Shown here: piece by piece, positions 15,770 through 24,009 of the stretch
Layout of the letters: every line of letters begins with the position of its first letter
Numbering within the stretch: position 1 is the first letter of the stretch
Assembly: GCA_902495945.1 (NCBI GenBank)
Contig: CABUZD010000013.1
Coordinates: 1-24,047 of the forward strand
Direction: 5' to 3'
DNA from: an uncultured Collinsella sp.
Lineage (GTDB): Bacteria; Actinomycetota; Coriobacteriia; Coriobacteriales; Coriobacteriaceae
Length of the DNA stretch: 24,047 nt
Program-made: the position numbers and the translations under genes
Notes under the pieces: model-generated
What the model was told of the DNA's origin: nothing
Database searches by the model: none
The model's input: only the letters and a program-made list of their open reading frames with translations

Positions 15770-15823
15770 TAATGATGCGAGCCGTTTTGCATTTCGAGAG
15801 CCGAGATTTGAAGGGAGCGCCAC

Positions 15824-16369
15824 GTGCGCGTACTCAAACGAGCCCTAGCGATTGTGTATCTTGCCGCCGCCATCGTGGCGCTGGGTACGCTTGTCTGCCA
15901 GTTTTGGGGGCCGTATACGTATCGCTTTATGCTGCTGATGCGCGACCCCATGCCGCGCATTGTCGTGACGGCATGCGGCGGAGTTGTGGCGATCGGCGTG
16001 CTGGTAAGCTTCTTCCGCCTGATGTTTGCTCGTCGCGAGCCGTCCTGCGTGCATCCGGCGGGGGAACGCAATATCGAGGTTACCCTTGCGGCGCTTTCTT
16101 CGTGTGCCAGGGCTGCTGCCGAGCGCGACGACCGCGTGATGGTCGAGCATGTCGAGGCCCGCGTCCAAGGCTCCGACGATTCGCACGTCCGATTTAAGGT
16201 CGAGGCTATCGCGCTTGACGATAAGGACGTGGCATCTCTGGCTACCGCGATGCAACAGCGCATCGAGGAAGCTTGCGACACCATGCTCGGCACGCCGGGT
16301 ACGACCGCGCGCGTCCGTTTTTTGCCGTCCAAGACTACCGTCCAGACCGTGGAGGTTTCCGGTGAGTGA
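15824..16369 (+). CDS. amaP: AmaP-like alkaline shock membrane anchor protein
   Basis: The 181-residue product has two hydrophobic segments at about residues 8-29 and 46-68, then a soluble alpha/beta region that resembles a shortened Asp23-like fold, as in AmaP, the membrane anchor for Asp23 in staphylococci. The context supports this strongly: a DUF2273 gene and an asp23 gene follow. GTG 15824 was chosen because AAGGGAG (15811-15817) stands at 6-base spacing. The stop TGA (16367-16369) overlaps the start of the next gene by 8 bases, so translation is probably coupled. A role in keeping Asp23 at the membrane under envelope stress is inferred from the family. Confidence 0.75.
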   Translation: MRVLKRALAIVYLAAAIVALGTLVCQFWGPYTYRFMLLMRDPMPRIVVTACGGVVAIGVLVSFFRLMFARREPSCVHPAGERNIEVTLAALSSCARAAAERDDRVMVEHVEARVQGSDDSHVRFKVEAIALDDKDVASLATAMQQRIEEACDTMLGTPGTTARVRFLPSKTTVQTVEVSGE

Positions 16370-16739
16370 TACCAATCAAGATAAGACCGCTCGTACGCCG
16401 CGCCTGACGATTGACCAGAGCGCTGCGCCGGCGAGCGAACCTGTTGATTCCAAAGCAGAGGCAACCGAGTTGCAAGATGCGGCAGCCGCGGATTTTGACG
16501 AGGCTATGGGTCTCATCAAGGGTACGGGCGCTGCCATCTGGAGCTATGCTGTGCGTCATCCCAACACCACGCTCGGCGCCGTCGCTGGCTTTATCCTCGC
16601 CGTGTTGGTGCTCACGCTCGGCCTGTGGGATACGCTTGTCATTGCATTCTTCGTGCTGATCGGCGCTGTGATTGGCCAGATTCGCGACGGCGAGAACGGG
16701 ATCGTCAACTTCTTCGGCCGTCTGTTTAGTGGCCGCTAA
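16362..16739 (+). CDS. DUF2273 small membrane protein of the Asp23 operon
   Basis: The 125-residue product has a hydrophilic, acidic N-terminal half and two adjacent hydrophobic segments (about 67-104) within HPNTTLGAVAGFILAVLVLT and the following stretch. The final GQIRDGENGIVNFFGRLF is typical of DUF2273, a small membrane family that is nearly always found beside asp23/gls24 genes. The start GTG 16362 lies inside the end of amaP in another frame; GGAGG (16351-16355) precedes it by 6 bases. The acidic N-terminal half of about 60 residues is longer than in the usual family members of about 60-80 residues. Function is unknown; a part in the membrane complex with AmaP and Asp23 is inferred. Confidence 0.82.
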   Translation: MSDTNQDKTARTPRLTIDQSAAPASEPVDSKAEATELQDAAAADFDEAMGLIKGTGAAIWSYAVRHPNTTLGAVAGFILAVLVLTLGLWDTLVIAFFVLIGAVIGQIRDGENGIVNFFGRLFSGR

Positions 16740-16783
16740 TATGTATTCGACTGTCGCATCCGCGGCAGGCATAAGGAGGAACC

Positions 16784-17299
16784 ATGGCTTTTAATACGAA
16801 GGTCGATGTGGCCGATACCGAGCTCGAGGAGAACGAGGCGGTCGTCGCCGAAGCCGAGGATGTGACGCTCGAGGACGAGGCTCTTGTCGAGGTCGAGTCC
16901 GATGAGGATGAGGACGACGAGGAGGCGGACGAGTCCGAGGACTCGCTGACCTATTCCAACGGTGTGATCGAGAAGATCGTTGCCATGGCCACCCGCGAGG
17001 TTCCGCATGTTCTGGGTATGAAGGGTAACCTCATGCACTTTGTGCAGGAGCAGTTTGGTGCCGAGAATCTGACCAAGGGCGTGACGGTCGAGGTCACCGA
17101 TGACAATCGCGTGGTCGTCAACATCTCCGTCATTATCGAGTACGGTGCCTATGCGCCCGCGATCTTCGACGATGTCAAGGCACGTGTCACCGAGCGCCTT
17201 GCCGCGATGACCGGCCTTGAGGTGGCGGGCGTCAACCTGCGTATCGAGGACGTCATCACCCCCGAGGAGTACGAGCACCGCACCAGCCAGCACGAATAA
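16784..17299 (+). CDS. asp23: Asp23/Gls24 family envelope stress protein
   Basis: The 171-residue product has the Asp23/Gls24 domain at about 50-160, including SNGVIEKIVAMATREVPHV and the closing VAGVNLRIEDVI. These cytoplasmic proteins gather at the membrane through AmaP and are linked to cell-envelope homeostasis and alkaline or bile stress in Gram-positive bacteria. Residues about 9-47 form an unusually acidic extension made largely of Glu and Asp. AAGGAGG stands 4 bases before the ATG, the strongest ribosome site of the operon, which fits high expression. It is the third gene of the amaP / DUF2273 / asp23 unit. Its stop lies at the very edge of repeat copy B, and a terminator-like hairpin follows at 17353. 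Confidence 0.9.
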   Translation: MAFNTKVDVADTELEENEAVVAEAEDVTLEDEALVEVESDEDEDDEEADESEDSLTYSNGVIEKIVAMATREVPHVLGMKGNLMHFVQEQFGAENLTKGVTVEVTDDNRVVVNISVIIEYGAYAPAIFDDVKARVTERLAAMTGLEVAGVNLRIEDVITPEEYEHRTSQHE

Positions 17300-17355
17300 C
17301 CTTCCAAAAAGGGACAGGTTTGTTTTGGTAGGTTTTATCTGCGAAAACGTTAAAC
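17297..17355 (+). repeat. Intergenic repeat element, copy B
   Basis: This is the second copy of the element at 12424-12482, in opposite orientation, with the shared core CCAAAAAGGGACAGGTTT followed by TTTTGG, TTTTATCTG and AAACGTTA. It starts at the stop codon of asp23. Confidence 0.65.
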
Positions 17356-17395
17356 GGCCGACCGCGCAAGCAAAAGCGTGGCCGGCCGTTATTTG
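17353..17395 (+). terminator. Probable terminator of the asp23 operon
   Basis: AACGGCC (17353-17359) pairs with GGCCGTT (17384-17390), with further GC pairing inside. The following atttg is only weakly T-rich, so confidence is moderate. Confidence 0.6.
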
Positions 17396-17436
17396 TATGC
17401 CCCCCGATGTAGGCATACCGCTCGTCTAACTAGGGG

Positions 17437-17464
17437 TTGCAATCGTCGCGTTCCGCGTTACCCT
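17437..17464 (+). promoter_or_regulatory. Possible promoter of the YitT-type gene
   Basis: TTGCAA (17437-17442) and TACCCT (17459-17464) have a 16-base spacing and lie 44 bases before the start codon. The -10 match is weak. Confidence 0.3.
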
Positions 17465-17507
17465 AATGGGCGCATTGTTTCCAAATCGTTAACGAGGAGT
17501 TGCCGTA

Positions 17508-18530
17508 ATGGCCGACGAGCACGAAACAGAAAGCAAGGCATGGGCGATTGAGGCCGCCGCTGCAGAGGCGGCATCGCGTGCTGCCGAGGAGGTGCATCGT
17601 CCTCCCGTGGTGCCGATGGAGCGCGTGGTCGATCGCACTGATATCGAGCGCGGCGAGCGTGCCGGCCAAAAGCGCAGCCAGGAGCCGGGCTTCCCGCGCT
17701 TTTTTGCCGAGCTCAATCTGGGTCTGATTCTTACGGCCTTTGCCATCGTTGCGTTTAAAACCCCTAATCACTTTGCTTTTGGCGGCACCTCAGGCGTGTC
17801 GGTCATTCTGTCCACGCTGTTCCCGACCCTGCCCGTCGGTGTCTTTATGTGGATTATCAACGCGGTTCTCGTCGTTTTGGGCTTTATCTTTTTGGAGCGC
17901 AAGGCAATCCTGTGGAGTGTCTTCGCCTCGTTTGCGCTTTCGGCCTACGTCTCGCTGTTTGAGCTCTTCATTCCGACCGATGTCTCGATGACGGGCGATA
18001 TGTGGCTCGACCTGTGCTTTGCCGTCATCTTGCCGGCGCTCGGCAGCGCTATTGTCTTTGACATCGGCGCCTCGACGGGTGGCACGGACATTCTTGCCAT
18101 GATCCTCAAGCGCCGCACCACGCTCGAGATTGGCCGCGCCCTGCTGCTGGTCGATATCGGTATCGTGACCATCGCAGCCTTCTTGTACGGCCCGCGTGTC
18201 GGTCTGTATTGCGTGCTCGGCCTGTTTGCCAAGACGCTTGTGGTCGACAAAGCCATTGAGAGCATTCACCTGCGCAAAGTCTGCACGGTCATTTGTTCCG
18301 AGCCCCTTAAGGTCGAGGAGTTTATCGTCAAGCATCTCAACCGCACGGCGACCATCAGCCGCGGCTACGGTGCCTTCTCGGGCAAGTGTGTGACGGTGAT
18401 CATGAGCGTGCTGAGCCGTCGCGAGGCCGTGCAACTGCGCCGCTATGCGCGCGAAGTCGATCCAGGTGCCTTTATCACGATCGTCGACAGCTCCGAGATC
18501 GTCGGCAAGGGCTTCCGCGGAACGAACTAG
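17508..18530 (+). CDS. YitT/DUF2179 family membrane protein
   Basis: The 340-residue product has a hydrophilic Ala/Glu/Arg-rich N-terminal extension of about 62 residues, five or six hydrophobic segments (about 68-250) and a C-terminal DUF2179 domain (about 255-335) with the pattern SRGYGAFSGK then REVDPGAFITIVDSSEIVGKGF. The motifs FGGTSGVSVIL and GASTGGTDILAMILKR are typical of YitT. Function is not established; the soluble domain has been suggested to bind a small ligand. GAGGAG stands 7 bases before the ATG. Most family members lack such a long N-terminal extension. No clear terminator follows in the 149 bases before the next gene. Confidence 0.9.
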   Translation: MADEHETESKAWAIEAAAAEAASRAAEEVHRPPVVPMERVVDRTDIERGERAGQKRSQEPGFPRFFAELNLGLILTAFAIVAFKTPNHFAFGGTSGVSVILSTLFPTLPVGVFMWIINAVLVVLGFIFLERKAILWSVFASFALSAYVSLFELFIPTDVSMTGDMWLDLCFAVILPALGSAIVFDIGASTGGTDILAMILKRRTTLEIGRALLLVDIGIVTIAAFLYGPRVGLYCVLGLFAKTLVVDKAIESIHLRKVCTVICSEPLKVEEFIVKHLNRTATISRGYGAFSGKCVTVIMSVLSRREAVQLRRYAREVDPGAFITIVDSSEIVGKGFRGTN

Positions 18531-18679
18531 CACAGACGTATTCAACGAACCGCCTGCTGGCGCCGTGTACCTTGCAAATCGGTCATCTTTGAGTATTTGA
18601 CCCCACATTGGGCAATAATGATGCTAAAGACATCGTTTGCGATCCAAGTGATTTGTTCAAGATACGAAGGGATGATTCT

Positions 18680-19969
18680 ATGTTCTGCTCGCAGTGTGGC
18701 GCCCCCATGGGCGATAACGACAAGTTCTGCGGCGTGTGTGGTGCTCCTAATGCCGGTGCCGCTGGCCCCGCTCCCCAGGGACAGCCTCAGCCCCAGCAGT
18801 TTGTTCCGCAACCGCCCGTGGCGAATGCGCCAAAGGGCTGTGTGGCTCAGGCGTTCCAAGATATGACCAAGACTCCGGGTGTGCTTCAGCGTGTATGCCA
18901 AATCGCGTTTTTGCCGGCGCTGATTTGCGTTGTGTCGGTGCTCGTGTTGTTTATTCCCGTTATTGGCGGCATTGCGGCTGCCATCGGCTTTTTGGCAGCT
19001 TGCATTGCGAGCGTGTGCGGTTCCGGCTTTGGCATCGAGTGGGGTCGCGATCTGTCGCTTAAGATCGATGACGGCATGGGTCGTCCGCTGATGCGTTCCA
19101 CGTCGTTTGGTCTCGGAGTCTTTTCGAGCGTTATTTCGGTCGTGCTCGAGGTTATCGCTGCCATTCCCGTTATCGGTGTAGTGCTTTCGCTGGTGGAGGG
19201 CGTGGTAATTGGCGCTGCGGGCTCGTATTCTTATTACGGCTCTTATGCGCTCGAGGCTGCGCTGTTTGGCTCGCTCGGCCTGCTTGTCCTGGCGCTAATT
19301 GCCTCGGCGATTCTGGGTGCCTTCTTTAAGATGTTCGCCGACATCGCCGTGATGCACTTTGCGGTGACCGGGCGTGTCGAGAGCGCGTTTTCGCTCGATA
19401 AGGTCTGGGCGGCGTTTAAGCACAACAAGACCAAGCTGTTCTGTGCTTCGTTCCTTCCCGAGTTTTTGACGGGCCTGGTCGCCAACGTTGTCACATGGAT
19501 CTTGACGGTCGTCTTTGGCGCCATTGCCTCTGTCGGTATGTATAGCTACTACTATCGTCCTACGGGTATTGAGGCAATTGTTACCGGCGGTGGCGTCACG
19601 CTCGCGCTGTTCCTGGTGCTGGTCGCTTTCGTCACTGTATTTCTTACGGTCTTTGGCAAGATGCTCAAGCACCGTGCCGTTGGCTATTGGGCCGCACGTT
19701 ATGCAAGCGAGTGGGCCGACGAGGACAAGGACGACGTCCTGACTTTTGTATTGCCCTTCGAGAAGAAGTCCGCTCCCTCGGGTTACGGTGCTCCGGATGC
19801 TTCGCCGGCACCTGCACCCGCTCCCGCGACCGAGTCTGAACCGGCGCCCGAGCCTGAGACGGCATCTGAGCCCGAGCCTGCGCCTGAGCCTGAGCCTGAG
19901 CCTGAGCCGGCACCTGCACCTGAGTCGGCGTCCGAGCCAAGCTCCGACGAGGAACCTCAGGACGAGTAG
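18680..19969 (+). CDS. Zinc-ribbon multi-pass membrane protein with Pro-Glu tail
   Basis: The 429-residue product starts with a zinc ribbon MFCSQCGAPMGDNDKFCGVC (Cys3, Cys6, Cys17, Cys20). A Pro/Gln linker follows to about residue 52, then a membrane domain of about six segments (about 70-345) that resembles the DUF4013-type proteins, and a final low-complexity tail of Pro, Ala, Glu and Ser from about 370. ATG 18680 is chosen because the zinc ribbon begins there and GAAGGGA lies 7-8 bases upstream; an in-frame ATG at 18608 would add a 24-residue leader without homology. The tail gene segment has four perfect CCTGAG hexamers at 19883-19906. Function unknown. Confidence 0.75.
   Translation: MFCSQCGAPMGDNDKFCGVCGAPNAGAAGPAPQGQPQPQQFVPQPPVANAPKGCVAQAFQDMTKTPGVLQRVCQIAFLPALICVVSVLVLFIPVIGGIAAAIGFLAACIASVCGSGFGIEWGRDLSLKIDDGMGRPLMRSTSFGLGVFSSVISVVLEVIAAIPVIGVVLSLVEGVVIGAAGSYSYYGSYALEAALFGSLGLLVLALIASAILGAFFKMFADIAVMHFAVTGRVESAFSLDKVWAAFKHNKTKLFCASFLPEFLTGLVANVVTWILTVVFGAIASVGMYSYYYRPTGIEAIVTGGGVTLALFLVLVAFVTVFLTVFGKMLKHRAVGYWAARYASEWADEDKDDVLTFVLPFEKKSAPSGYGAPDASPAPAPAPATESEPAPEPETASEPEPAPEPEPEPEPAPAPESASEPSSDEEPQDE
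19883..19906 (+). repeat. CCTGAG hexamer x4 in the Pro-Glu tail
   Basis: Four exact tandem copies encode the Pro-Glu repeat, with degenerate copies on both sides. Gain or loss of copies would keep the frame. Confidence 0.7.
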
Positions 19970-20028
19970 CCATGCCGTCTGCCATTTGGGGACGGGGTAG
20001 AAATAGTAGAAATAGCGCTTGAAGAATG

Positions 20029-20064
20029 AGCGGGGGCGGACGTGTCGAAACGTCCGCCCCCGCT
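20029..20064. terminator. Perfect 15-bp hairpin, probable bidirectional terminator
   Basis: 20029-20043 pairs fully with 20050-20064 around the loop GTCGAA. It lies between convergent genes that stop at 19969 and 20110. Only TTT follows on the plus strand and few T on the minus strand, but the stem is very GC-rich. Confidence 0.75.
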
Positions 20065-20109
20065 TTGACATCGCGATGTGGCTATGACTGCGAGATGCCA
20101 GCGAATCGA

Positions 20110-21573
20110 CTACTCGTCGTGCTTCTCCTCACGGCGTGCAGCAGCGCGTGCGTCGTGGATGCCCTTGATCGCGGCATGGCGAGCCGTTCGGGCATCATGG
20201 ATGGCGTCGCGAGCCTCGGCGGTCGTCGCCTTGGCAGAGCGCAACTTGGCGGCCAGATCGGGGTTGGTTTCGGCGACCGCGGTAATCGCGGGGCCGTCGA
20301 GCTCCTCTTGCGTGGGCTCGGCCAAAAAGTCGATAGCATACTGGGCGGCCACCATGGAGCCCTTTGCCAGCACGGTCTCGTCGATCTTGTAGAAGCAGGA
20401 ATGTTGGGCGTACGTGGCGCCAATCTTGGGGTTGCGCGTACCTACAAAGGCGAGCACGCCCGGTACGCGACGCAGGTACTCCGAAAAATCCTCGCCCGAA
20501 AGCGTGCCGCGATAATGGCCTTGGCCGGTGGGGCCCAGGCACTTCATTACAGCCTGACGGCAGCGCTCGCTCGAGGCGGCGTCGTTTTCGACCTTGTAGT
20601 TGGCGATGGTGTAGTCGGTGAGCTCTGCCTCGGCGCCCAGGGCGGCCGCGGTATGCTCCACGATGCGGCGCATGAGCTCCGGCATTTCCTCGTGGGTCGA
20701 ATCGCCGTAGGTGCGCACTGTGCCGGCGAGGTAGGCCGTGCCGGCGATAACGTTGCGCGCGGTGCCGCCGTGCAGCTCGCCGACGGTGATGACGGCCGGC
20801 TCGTAGGGGCTGATTTCGCGCGAGACGATGGTCTGCAGGGCGTTGACAATCTCGGCGGCAACCATGACGGCGTCGTGACCTCGCTGGGGCATGGCGCCAT
20901 GGCACGAGGTGCCGCGGACGTCGATGCGGAACCAGTCGGTATTGGCCATGCGTGGACCGGGCTCGCAGCTCACGGTGCCGGCGTCGACCTCACTCCAGAT
21001 GTGCGCGGCGTAGGCGCCATCGACGCCGTCGAGCACGCCCGTGCCGATCATGAGCTTAGCACCCTGGCCGTTTTCCTCGCTGGGCTGGAAGACGATGCGG
21101 ACCTCGCCGTGGATGTCGTCGGTCATATGGCGCAGGATTTGCAGCGTGCCGAGCATCATGGCGATGTGGCAGTCGTGGCCGCAAGCGTGCATGCAGCCCT
21201 CGTTGACGCTGGCGAACTCCTCGCCGGTCTGCTCGGTGACGGGCAGGGCGTCGATATCCGCACGCAGTAGGATGCGGCGGCGTGGCGTGCCGTCCTCGCG
21301 GTAGGCATCCGGCGCGGTACCGCGAAGCGTTGCCACCAAACCGGTCTTGAGCGGACGCTCGTAGGGGATATTCATGGCGTCGAGCTGGTTGGCGATGTCG
21401 GAGGTCGTGCGCTCCTCGGCAAGGCTCAGCTCCGGGTGCTTATGGAAGTGCCGGCGCTGCTTGATGATATATGGTTCAAACTCGGTAGCGATATCTTTGA
21501 TGGCTGCGGTGACGTCGTCAGCCGCGCGAGCCTCGGTCGCCGCCATAATCTGCTGTGCCTTGGTCTTCGTCAT
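20110..21573 (-). CDS. M20 family amidohydrolase (HipO-like)
   Basis: The 487-residue product is a zinc aminoacylase/carboxypeptidase of the M20D group, which cleaves N-acyl amino acids or related amides. It has RHFHKHPELSLAEERT (41-56), RADIDALPV (104-112), the metal motif MHACGHDCH with Cys131 and His133, PSEENGQGA with Glu166/Glu167, His191 in AAHIWSE, and HSCFYKIDE near the end. ATG 21573 was chosen because AAGGAG lies 10 bases before it. About 68 residues after the catalytic part (from about 420) form an Ala/Arg/His/Lys-rich tail with a near-repeat (IHDARTA, IHDARAA), absent from typical 390-400-residue members. It is divergent from a second amidohydrolase gene, suggesting use of acylated amino acids or peptides, but substrates are unknown. 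Confidence 0.9.
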   Translation of the reverse strand: MTKTKAQQIMAATEARAADDVTAAIKDIATEFEPYIIKQRRHFHKHPELSLAEERTTSDIANQLDAMNIPYERPLKTGLVATLRGTAPDAYREDGTPRRRILLRADIDALPVTEQTGEEFASVNEGCMHACGHDCHIAMMLGTLQILRHMTDDIHGEVRIVFQPSEENGQGAKLMIGTGVLDGVDGAYAAHIWSEVDAGTVSCEPGPRMANTDWFRIDVRGTSCHGAMPQRGHDAVMVAAEIVNALQTIVSREISPYEPAVITVGELHGGTARNVIAGTAYLAGTVRTYGDSTHEEMPELMRRIVEHTAAALGAEAELTDYTIANYKVENDAASSERCRQAVMKCLGPTGQGHYRGTLSGEDFSEYLRRVPGVLAFVGTRNPKIGATYAQHSCFYKIDETVLAKGSMVAAQYAIDFLAEPTQEELDGPAITAVAETNPDLAAKLRSAKATTAEARDAIHDARTARHAAIKGIHDARAAARREEKHDE

Positions 21574-21741
21574 GGTCGATTTGCTCCTTGCTGGGTTGAT
21601 CGCAAAATCGTACAGGCTCTCTCCAGTATGCCACCTGCCGCTAGGGCTGGTAAAGTTGCCGTTTGCCGCTTGGGGTTTTGTTACAAGGGCGGGGGAGTAC
21701 ACTCGGGGGTGTTGAATTTCCTGCCAGAGATGGGGATGCCC

Positions 21742-23379
21742 ATGCAACATATCGATCGGATTATCCGCTCCAAGAACGTCTTTACCGCGCAAGACGGCAC
21801 CGATACCGCCCGCGAGCTGGCGATTGCCATTGCAAGCGACCGTATCGTCGCAGTCGGTGCGCCCGATGACGTGATCGCCGCCGCTCCTGCCGCCACGCCG
21901 GTTATCGACTACGGCGAGCAGTTTGTCTGCCCCGGTTTCCATGACGCTCATCTGCACTTCTTCCATACCTCGGTCGGTTCCTCGCCGTACATGCTCATGG
22001 ATATGGGCACGTCCGAGGCTGCGCTGGTGCAACATGCGCTCGAGTTTTCCCAGGACCTGCCCGACGACGCTTGGGTTGTGACGCAGGGCTGGCGCGATTA
22101 CCGTTGGGACCCGCCCGAGCATCCTACCAAGGCGTCGCTCGATGCGGCATTCCCCGATCGTCCCTGCGTTATGTATTCGGGCGACGGGCACACGCTTTGG
22201 CTCAACAGCCGCGCACTCGAGGCGCTCGGCGTCACACGCGACAGCGAGCCGCCAGCGGGCGGCAGTTACGACAAGGATGCAAACGGCGAGCTCACGGGCA
22301 TTGCTCACGAGGCGGCTGCCATGCAGCTGCTACCGCGCTGCCTTGAGTGGCTGGGGGAGGATCGCATTGCAAGCGCTTACGCCGATCAAATGAGGCGTAT
22401 GGCCGAGCAGGGCATCACCTCGATATGCGATATGTCGCTCATGCCCATGCCGGGCTGCGATTTTATCCGCGACGACGTCTACGACAAACTGCAGGCAGCC
22501 GGCAAGTTGGGCATCCGAGCCCATCTGTTCCCCACGCTGCTGGATGACCAGTCGCGCTTGGAAGAGCTGCAGGCACGTTACGCGAACAACGCGCTGCTCT
22601 CGGCACCGGGCTTTAAGCAGTTCTTCGACGGCGTGTCGAGCGAACACACGGCGTATCTCACCGAGCCCTATACCAATCCGCGCTTCCCGGGCGACCAGGG
22701 CCGTCTGACGGTTCCCGCCGAGCGCATGCGCAAGCTAGTTCTGGCGGCCGCGGAGCGCGGCCGCACCGTGCGCATCCACGTCATCGGCGACGGTGCCATC
22801 CATGCCGCGCTCGATATCTTTGAGGAGGCCGCCGAAATGTACGGCCTGCCCCAGCACGGCCATAACACGCTCGAGCACCTGGAGAACCTCTTGCCCGAGG
22901 ACATCGACCGCCTGCGCAAGCTCGACGTGGTCGCCTCGAGCCAGCCCTGCCATATCACGCTCGACCCGGGCGGTCCGGAGCGCGACCTGGGCTTGGAGCG
23001 CAGCCGCATCATGTGGCCGTTCGCAACCTATAAGCAGCGCGGCATTCGCCAAGCCTTCGGTACCGACAGCCCCATCACAGCTGTTACCAGCATGAACGTG
23101 CTCTACACGGCTATCACGCGCCAGGACCCCAAAAGCCACTGGCCCGAGGGCGGCTGGTTACCGAGCGAGCGCATCGATGCAGCAACGGCCCTGCGCAACT
23201 ACACCCTGGGCAGCGCCTACGCGGCAGGCGACGAGCGAAACCTTGGCAGCCTGGAGCCCGGCAAATACGCCGATCTGGTAGTCCTGGACCAAAACCCGCT
23301 CACCGTTGACCCCCAAGAGCTCCAGGTCACCAAAGTTCAGGCCACCTACCTGGCAGGCAACTTGATTTACGAGCGCTAA
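21742..23379 (+). CDS. YtcJ-type amidohydrolase (amidohydrolase family 3)
   Basis: The 545-residue product matches YtcJ-like metal-dependent amidohydrolases of the urease/TIM-barrel superfamily. It shows PGFHDAHLHF with metal ligands His70 and His72, GFKQFFDGVSSEHT at the place of the bridging-lysine segment, RIHVIGDGAI, LEHLEN and FGTDSPI for the later His and Asp ligands, and the C-terminal beta-sandwich piece LEPGKYADLVVLDQNPL. Several in-frame starts exist (GTG 21709, ATG 21730, 21736, 21742). ATG 21742 gives the family-like N-terminus and typical length, but its ribosome site is weak; GTG 21709 has GGGGGAG upstream. The gene is divergent from the M20 gene with 168 bases between. Substrate unknown. 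Confidence 0.88.
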   Translation: MQHIDRIIRSKNVFTAQDGTDTARELAIAIASDRIVAVGAPDDVIAAAPAATPVIDYGEQFVCPGFHDAHLHFFHTSVGSSPYMLMDMGTSEAALVQHALEFSQDLPDDAWVVTQGWRDYRWDPPEHPTKASLDAAFPDRPCVMYSGDGHTLWLNSRALEALGVTRDSEPPAGGSYDKDANGELTGIAHEAAAMQLLPRCLEWLGEDRIASAYADQMRRMAEQGITSICDMSLMPMPGCDFIRDDVYDKLQAAGKLGIRAHLFPTLLDDQSRLEELQARYANNALLSAPGFKQFFDGVSSEHTAYLTEPYTNPRFPGDQGRLTVPAERMRKLVLAAAERGRTVRIHVIGDGAIHAALDIFEEAAEMYGLPQHGHNTLEHLENLLPEDIDRLRKLDVVASSQPCHITLDPGGPERDLGLERSRIMWPFATYKQRGIRQAFGTDSPITAVTSMNVLYTAITRQDPKSHWPEGGWLPSERIDAATALRNYTLGSAYAAGDERNLGSLEPGKYADLVVLDQNPLTVDPQELQVTKVQATYLAGNLIYER

Positions 23380-23397
23380 TATTCATGTCGTACCGTT

Positions 23398-23449
23398 AAA
23401 CGCGGCTCGCGCAGCCTATTTTGGGATGGCGCTCGAGCCGCGTTTGTTT
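23398..23449 (+). terminator. Terminator of the YtcJ-type gene
   Basis: AAACGCGGCTCG (23398-23409) pairs with CGAGCCGCGTTT (23434-23445) with a 24-base loop, followed by GTTT. It starts 19 bases after the stop. Confidence 0.6.
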
Positions 23450-23636
23450 GCCGGTGGGGATTTGTTAGGAGCGTCCCCGCTCTGATGGATTTGGGCGCAG
23501 GGCGGAGGTGCTGCTGCCCCGCGCTCAATTTGGACACCAGCAATGCTATCTCTTGGTGTTTTGCATACTTCCCATTACAGATTGCATAAAAAGGCTGGGA
23601 TGTCCTTCCTGATCCTGATGTACCCCCGCCCGTGCC

Positions 23637-23810
23637 GTGCAAAAAACGGAGTATTCAGCACCGCGAGCTCTGCCGGTGCCGCTGCAGTCGGGTGGCATTG
23701 CGGAGATCGACGTCATTTTGGGGTCCGACGTGGCGCGAGGCATGCTTGTTTGTCTCGACGAGGCCTGTCTGCCGACCCAAATCGCCGGTCGAAGGCAACC
23801 GTGGGACTAA
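23637..23810 (+). pseudogene. Possible short coding remnant (about 57 codons)
   Basis: GTG 23637 opens a frame that reads like the end of a protein: PVPLQSGGIAEIDVILGSDV then ARGMLVCLDEACLPTQIAGR, stop TAA 23808. No ribosome site precedes it, an in-frame TGA lies at 23616, and other frames here look non-coding. It may be the 3' end of a lost gene or a small unannotated gene. I do not recognise a family. Confidence 0.25.
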
Positions 23811-23866
23811 TTAGATGCGCCCGGTGCGTATGCATTTGTCCCGGCCTGTTGAAAACTCCCAAAAAT

Positions 23867-23893
23867 GCACGGTGCTCCCCAGGGGACCCGTGC
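23867..23893. other. Imperfect hairpin in gene-poor end region
   Basis: GCACGG (23867-23872) pairs with CCGTGC (23888-23893), with an inner TCCCC / GGGGA stem. No T run. The surrounding region 23811-24047 has no gene I can support. Confidence 0.35.
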
Positions 23894-23989
23894 GCGTAAC
23901 GAAAACCATGCCCATGTCGCTATCCGCATCGCCATTTTGCTGCACTGACTTTTCTGAATGCCGGGCCCGAATAAGTTACCCCAGCTCCC

Positions 23990-24009
23990 GGGGGGGGGGG
24001 GGGGGGGGG
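23990..24009 (+). repeat. Run of twenty G near the window end
   Basis: Twenty consecutive G, followed within 20 bases by six more G. Either a slippage-prone mononucleotide tract or a sequencing/assembly artefact near a contig end. Confidence 0.6.

Noticed and set aside
12364..17355. CRISPR array or direct-repeat cluster
   Set aside because: Only two copies of the longer repeat exist, 5 kb apart and inverted, with ordinary genes between.
21574..22308. N-terminal extension of the M20 frame by 245 residues
   Set aside because: The extension overlaps the divergent YtcJ-type gene and reads as non-coding, and a good ribosome site and homologous N-terminus mark 21573.
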